From JAHZFN01 sp965149945 (GTDB taxonomy: Bacteria; Bacillota; Dehalobacteriia; UBA4068; UBA4997), in contig CBCTTQ010000042.1 in assembly GCA_965149945.1 (NCBI GenBank), forward strand, positions 1 through 7,624: 7,624 bases of DNA, given 5' to 3'. A program made the translations under genes and the position numbers. This document shows, piece after piece, positions 6,496 to 7,624 of this stretch. The stretch's first letter is position 1, and each line of letters opens with the position of its first letter. The notes beneath the pieces are model-generated. The model saw only the letters and a program-made list of their open reading frames with translations. It had not been told where the DNA came from and made no database searches.

Positions 6496-7383
6496 TTGAA
6501 AGGAATTATTTTGGCGGCCGGTCGCGGCACCAGATTGTATCCTATGACTAAGGCGGTATGTAAACCATTACTGCCGATTTATGATAAACCGATGATTTAT
6601 TATAGCCTTACGGTGTTGTTACAGGCGGGCATGAAAGAAATCCTGATTATTGTTCCTCCGGGCAAGATTTCTGCTTTTTCGGCTTTGTTAGGGCGGGGAG
6701 AAGGATTGGGTATTCGGATTTTTTATCAGGAACAACTTGTTCCTCGGGGGATTGCCGATGCTCTCTTGTTGGGTGAATCTTTCTTAGAAGGAGATTCGGC
6801 TTGTTTGATGTTGGGAGATAATCTGTTTTACGGGGATGAACTGGAAAAGCAATTGGCGGTCGCTCGGGACAATCTGACGGGGGCTTCTGTGTTCGGTTAT
6901 CCTGTGGCGGATCCCAGACCTTTTGGTGTGGTGTCGTTTGATGCCGAAGGGCATGCCGTTTCTATTGAGGAAAAACCGTCCAACCCTCAATCTAATTATA
7001 TTATTCCCGGCCTTTATTTTTATGATGCGGATGTGATGGGAATTGCAAAAGGGCTGAAGCCTTCGGCACGGGGAGAATTGGAAATTACCGATGTGAACCG
7101 GGAATATTTGCGGCAAGGCAGGCTGCGAGTTGTTCCGTTGGATTCCTCTACTTTATGGATGGACGCGGGCAGTGGCGATTCTCTTTTAGAATCGGCAAAA
7201 AAAGTCGCCCATCTGCAAAACACGACGGGAAAATTAGTCGGCTGTCCGGAAGAAGCCGCATGGAACCATGGTTTCTTGAGCGAGGCGCGGTTGATTGAGA
7301 CAGCGGAATCCATGGCAATGACCGCGTACGGGCAATATCTGCGTCGTTTGGTAGAGTCTGATTCCAAAGAGAAGGGACGGTGA
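6496..7383 (+). CDS. rfbA: Glucose-1-phosphate thymidylyltransferase-like sugar nucleotidyltransferase (RfbA/RmlA family)
   Basis: The enzyme joins glucose-1-phosphate to a nucleoside triphosphate, classically dTTP, to give dTDP-glucose and pyrophosphate in the cytoplasm. The 295 residues match the usual length of short-form RfbA. Visible are the nucleotide-binding loop AAGRGTRLYPMT with R13, the catalytic K23 in CKPLLPIYDKP, the metal-binding D108 in LGDN, the EEKP motif at 158-161, the RGELEITDVN segment, and D223 in WMDAGS. Differences from typical RfbA are AAGRGTRL for GGSGTRL, PRGIADALL for the usual DGLAQAF-type motif, and WMDAGS for WLDTGT, so nucleotide or sugar preference may differ. 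It starts at TTG behind a strong Shine-Dalgarno sequence. A phosphoglucomutase starts 4 bases after its stop, so substrate-making and substrate-using enzymes appear to be co-transcribed. No rfbB, rfbC or rfbD is in the window. Confidence 0.85.
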   Translation: MKGIILAAGRGTRLYPMTKAVCKPLLPIYDKPMIYYSLTVLLQAGMKEILIIVPPGKISAFSALLGRGEGLGIRIFYQEQLVPRGIADALLLGESFLEGDSACLMLGDNLFYGDELEKQLAVARDNLTGASVFGYPVADPRPFGVVSFDAEGHAVSIEEKPSNPQSNYIIPGLYFYDADVMGIAKGLKPSARGELEITDVNREYLRQGRLRVVPLDSSTLWMDAGSGDSLLESAKKVAHLQNTTGKLVGCPEEAAWNHGFLSEARLIETAESMAMTAYGQYLRRLVESDSKEKGR

Positions 7384-7387
7384 GAGT

Positions 7388-7624
7388 ATGGGACGCGCGG
7401 AACAACAATATCGTGATTGGCTGCAAAATGTCGATGAAGAATTGTTGCCGGAGTTGGTCGCGTTGTCGGAACAAACTGAAAAACGGCAACAATGTTTCGG
7501 ACAAGATTTGCTTTTTGGTACCGCCGGTTTGCGAGGCGAGATGGGGATAGGTCCCAATCGTATGAATCGGTATACGGTAGGAAGAGCTGCTGCCGGATTA
7601 GGCAAAGTTTTGACGATCCCAAAG
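7388..7624 (+). CDS. Phosphoglucomutase/phosphomannomutase family enzyme, N-terminal part (3' truncated)
   Basis: The first 79 codons are present and the frame is open to the window edge. After an acidic N-terminal helix, the segment LLFGTAGLRGEMGIGPNRMNRYT followed by VGRAAAGLGKVL is the conserved opening of alpha-D-phosphohexomutase domain I, as in the long phosphoglucomutases of Firmicutes and in PGM2-type enzymes. These interconvert glucose-6-phosphate and glucose-1-phosphate. The active-site phosphoserine and the metal-binding loop lie beyond the window. The ATG is 4 bases after the stop of the rfbA-like gene, with a GGTGAG-type purine run just before it. In this position it probably supplies glucose-1-phosphate for the neighbouring nucleotidyltransferase. 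Phosphomannomutase or phosphoribomutase activity cannot be excluded from this fragment. Confidence 0.88.
   Translation, partial: MGRAEQQYRDWLQNVDEELLPELVALSEQTEKRQQCFGQDLLFGTAGLRGEMGIGPNRMNRYTVGRAAAGLGKVLTIPK

Noticed and set aside
1..7624. Search for tRNA, rRNA, CRISPR arrays, insertion sequences and long repeats
   Set aside because: No cloverleaf, no spaced repeats, no transposase motifs and no terminal inverted repeats were seen on either strand by eye.

Overview
The window carries part of a mycofactocin biosynthesis locus (mftB, mftC, mftF) joined to genes for an electron-transfer-flavoprotein pathway to quinone. Downstream lie a sodium:solute symporter and two sugar-nucleotide genes. 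All genes are on the + strand. Base composition looks moderate in GC, Shine-Dalgarno sites are strong (GGAGGAGG, AAAGGAGG), and TTG and GTG starts occur. Together with the ETF/FixCX-type genes next to mft genes, this suggests an anaerobic or facultative member of the Bacillota (Peptococcaceae-like or similar). That assignment is inference; nothing in the window fixes the taxon.

Region 1 (2-1500), electron transfer: the 3' end of a FixC/ETF-quinone oxidoreductase-like flavoprotein, a FixX-like ferredoxin with two complete cysteine motifs, and a divergent EtfB-like subunit. The partner EtfA is not in the window and may lie upstream.

Region 2 (1537-4267), mycofactocin: mftB (peptide chaperone), mftC (radical SAM/SPASM maturase) and mftF (membrane-associated GT2 glycosyltransferase). 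mftB and mftC overlap and mftC and mftF abut. The precursor peptide gene mftA, the peptidase gene mftE and the dehydrogenase mftD are not visible here. The likely logic is that MftB and MftC convert the C-terminal Val-Tyr of MftA, MftF glycosylates the product, and the mature redox cofactor passes electrons from a dehydrogenase through ETF and FixC/FixX to the quinone pool.

Region 3 (4268-6495): a 197-bp gap holding a small hairpin and a possible 29-codon ORF, then a 626-residue sodium:solute symporter with an unusual soluble C-terminal region of about 144 residues, then a 150-bp gap with a strong hairpin that may end the transcript.

Region 4 (6496-7624): an RfbA-like glucose-1-phosphate nucleotidyltransferase that starts at TTG, and the first 79 codons of a phosphoglucomutase. 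These two could make a nucleotide-activated hexose. Whether this feeds MftF or only cell-envelope synthesis cannot be decided from the sequence.
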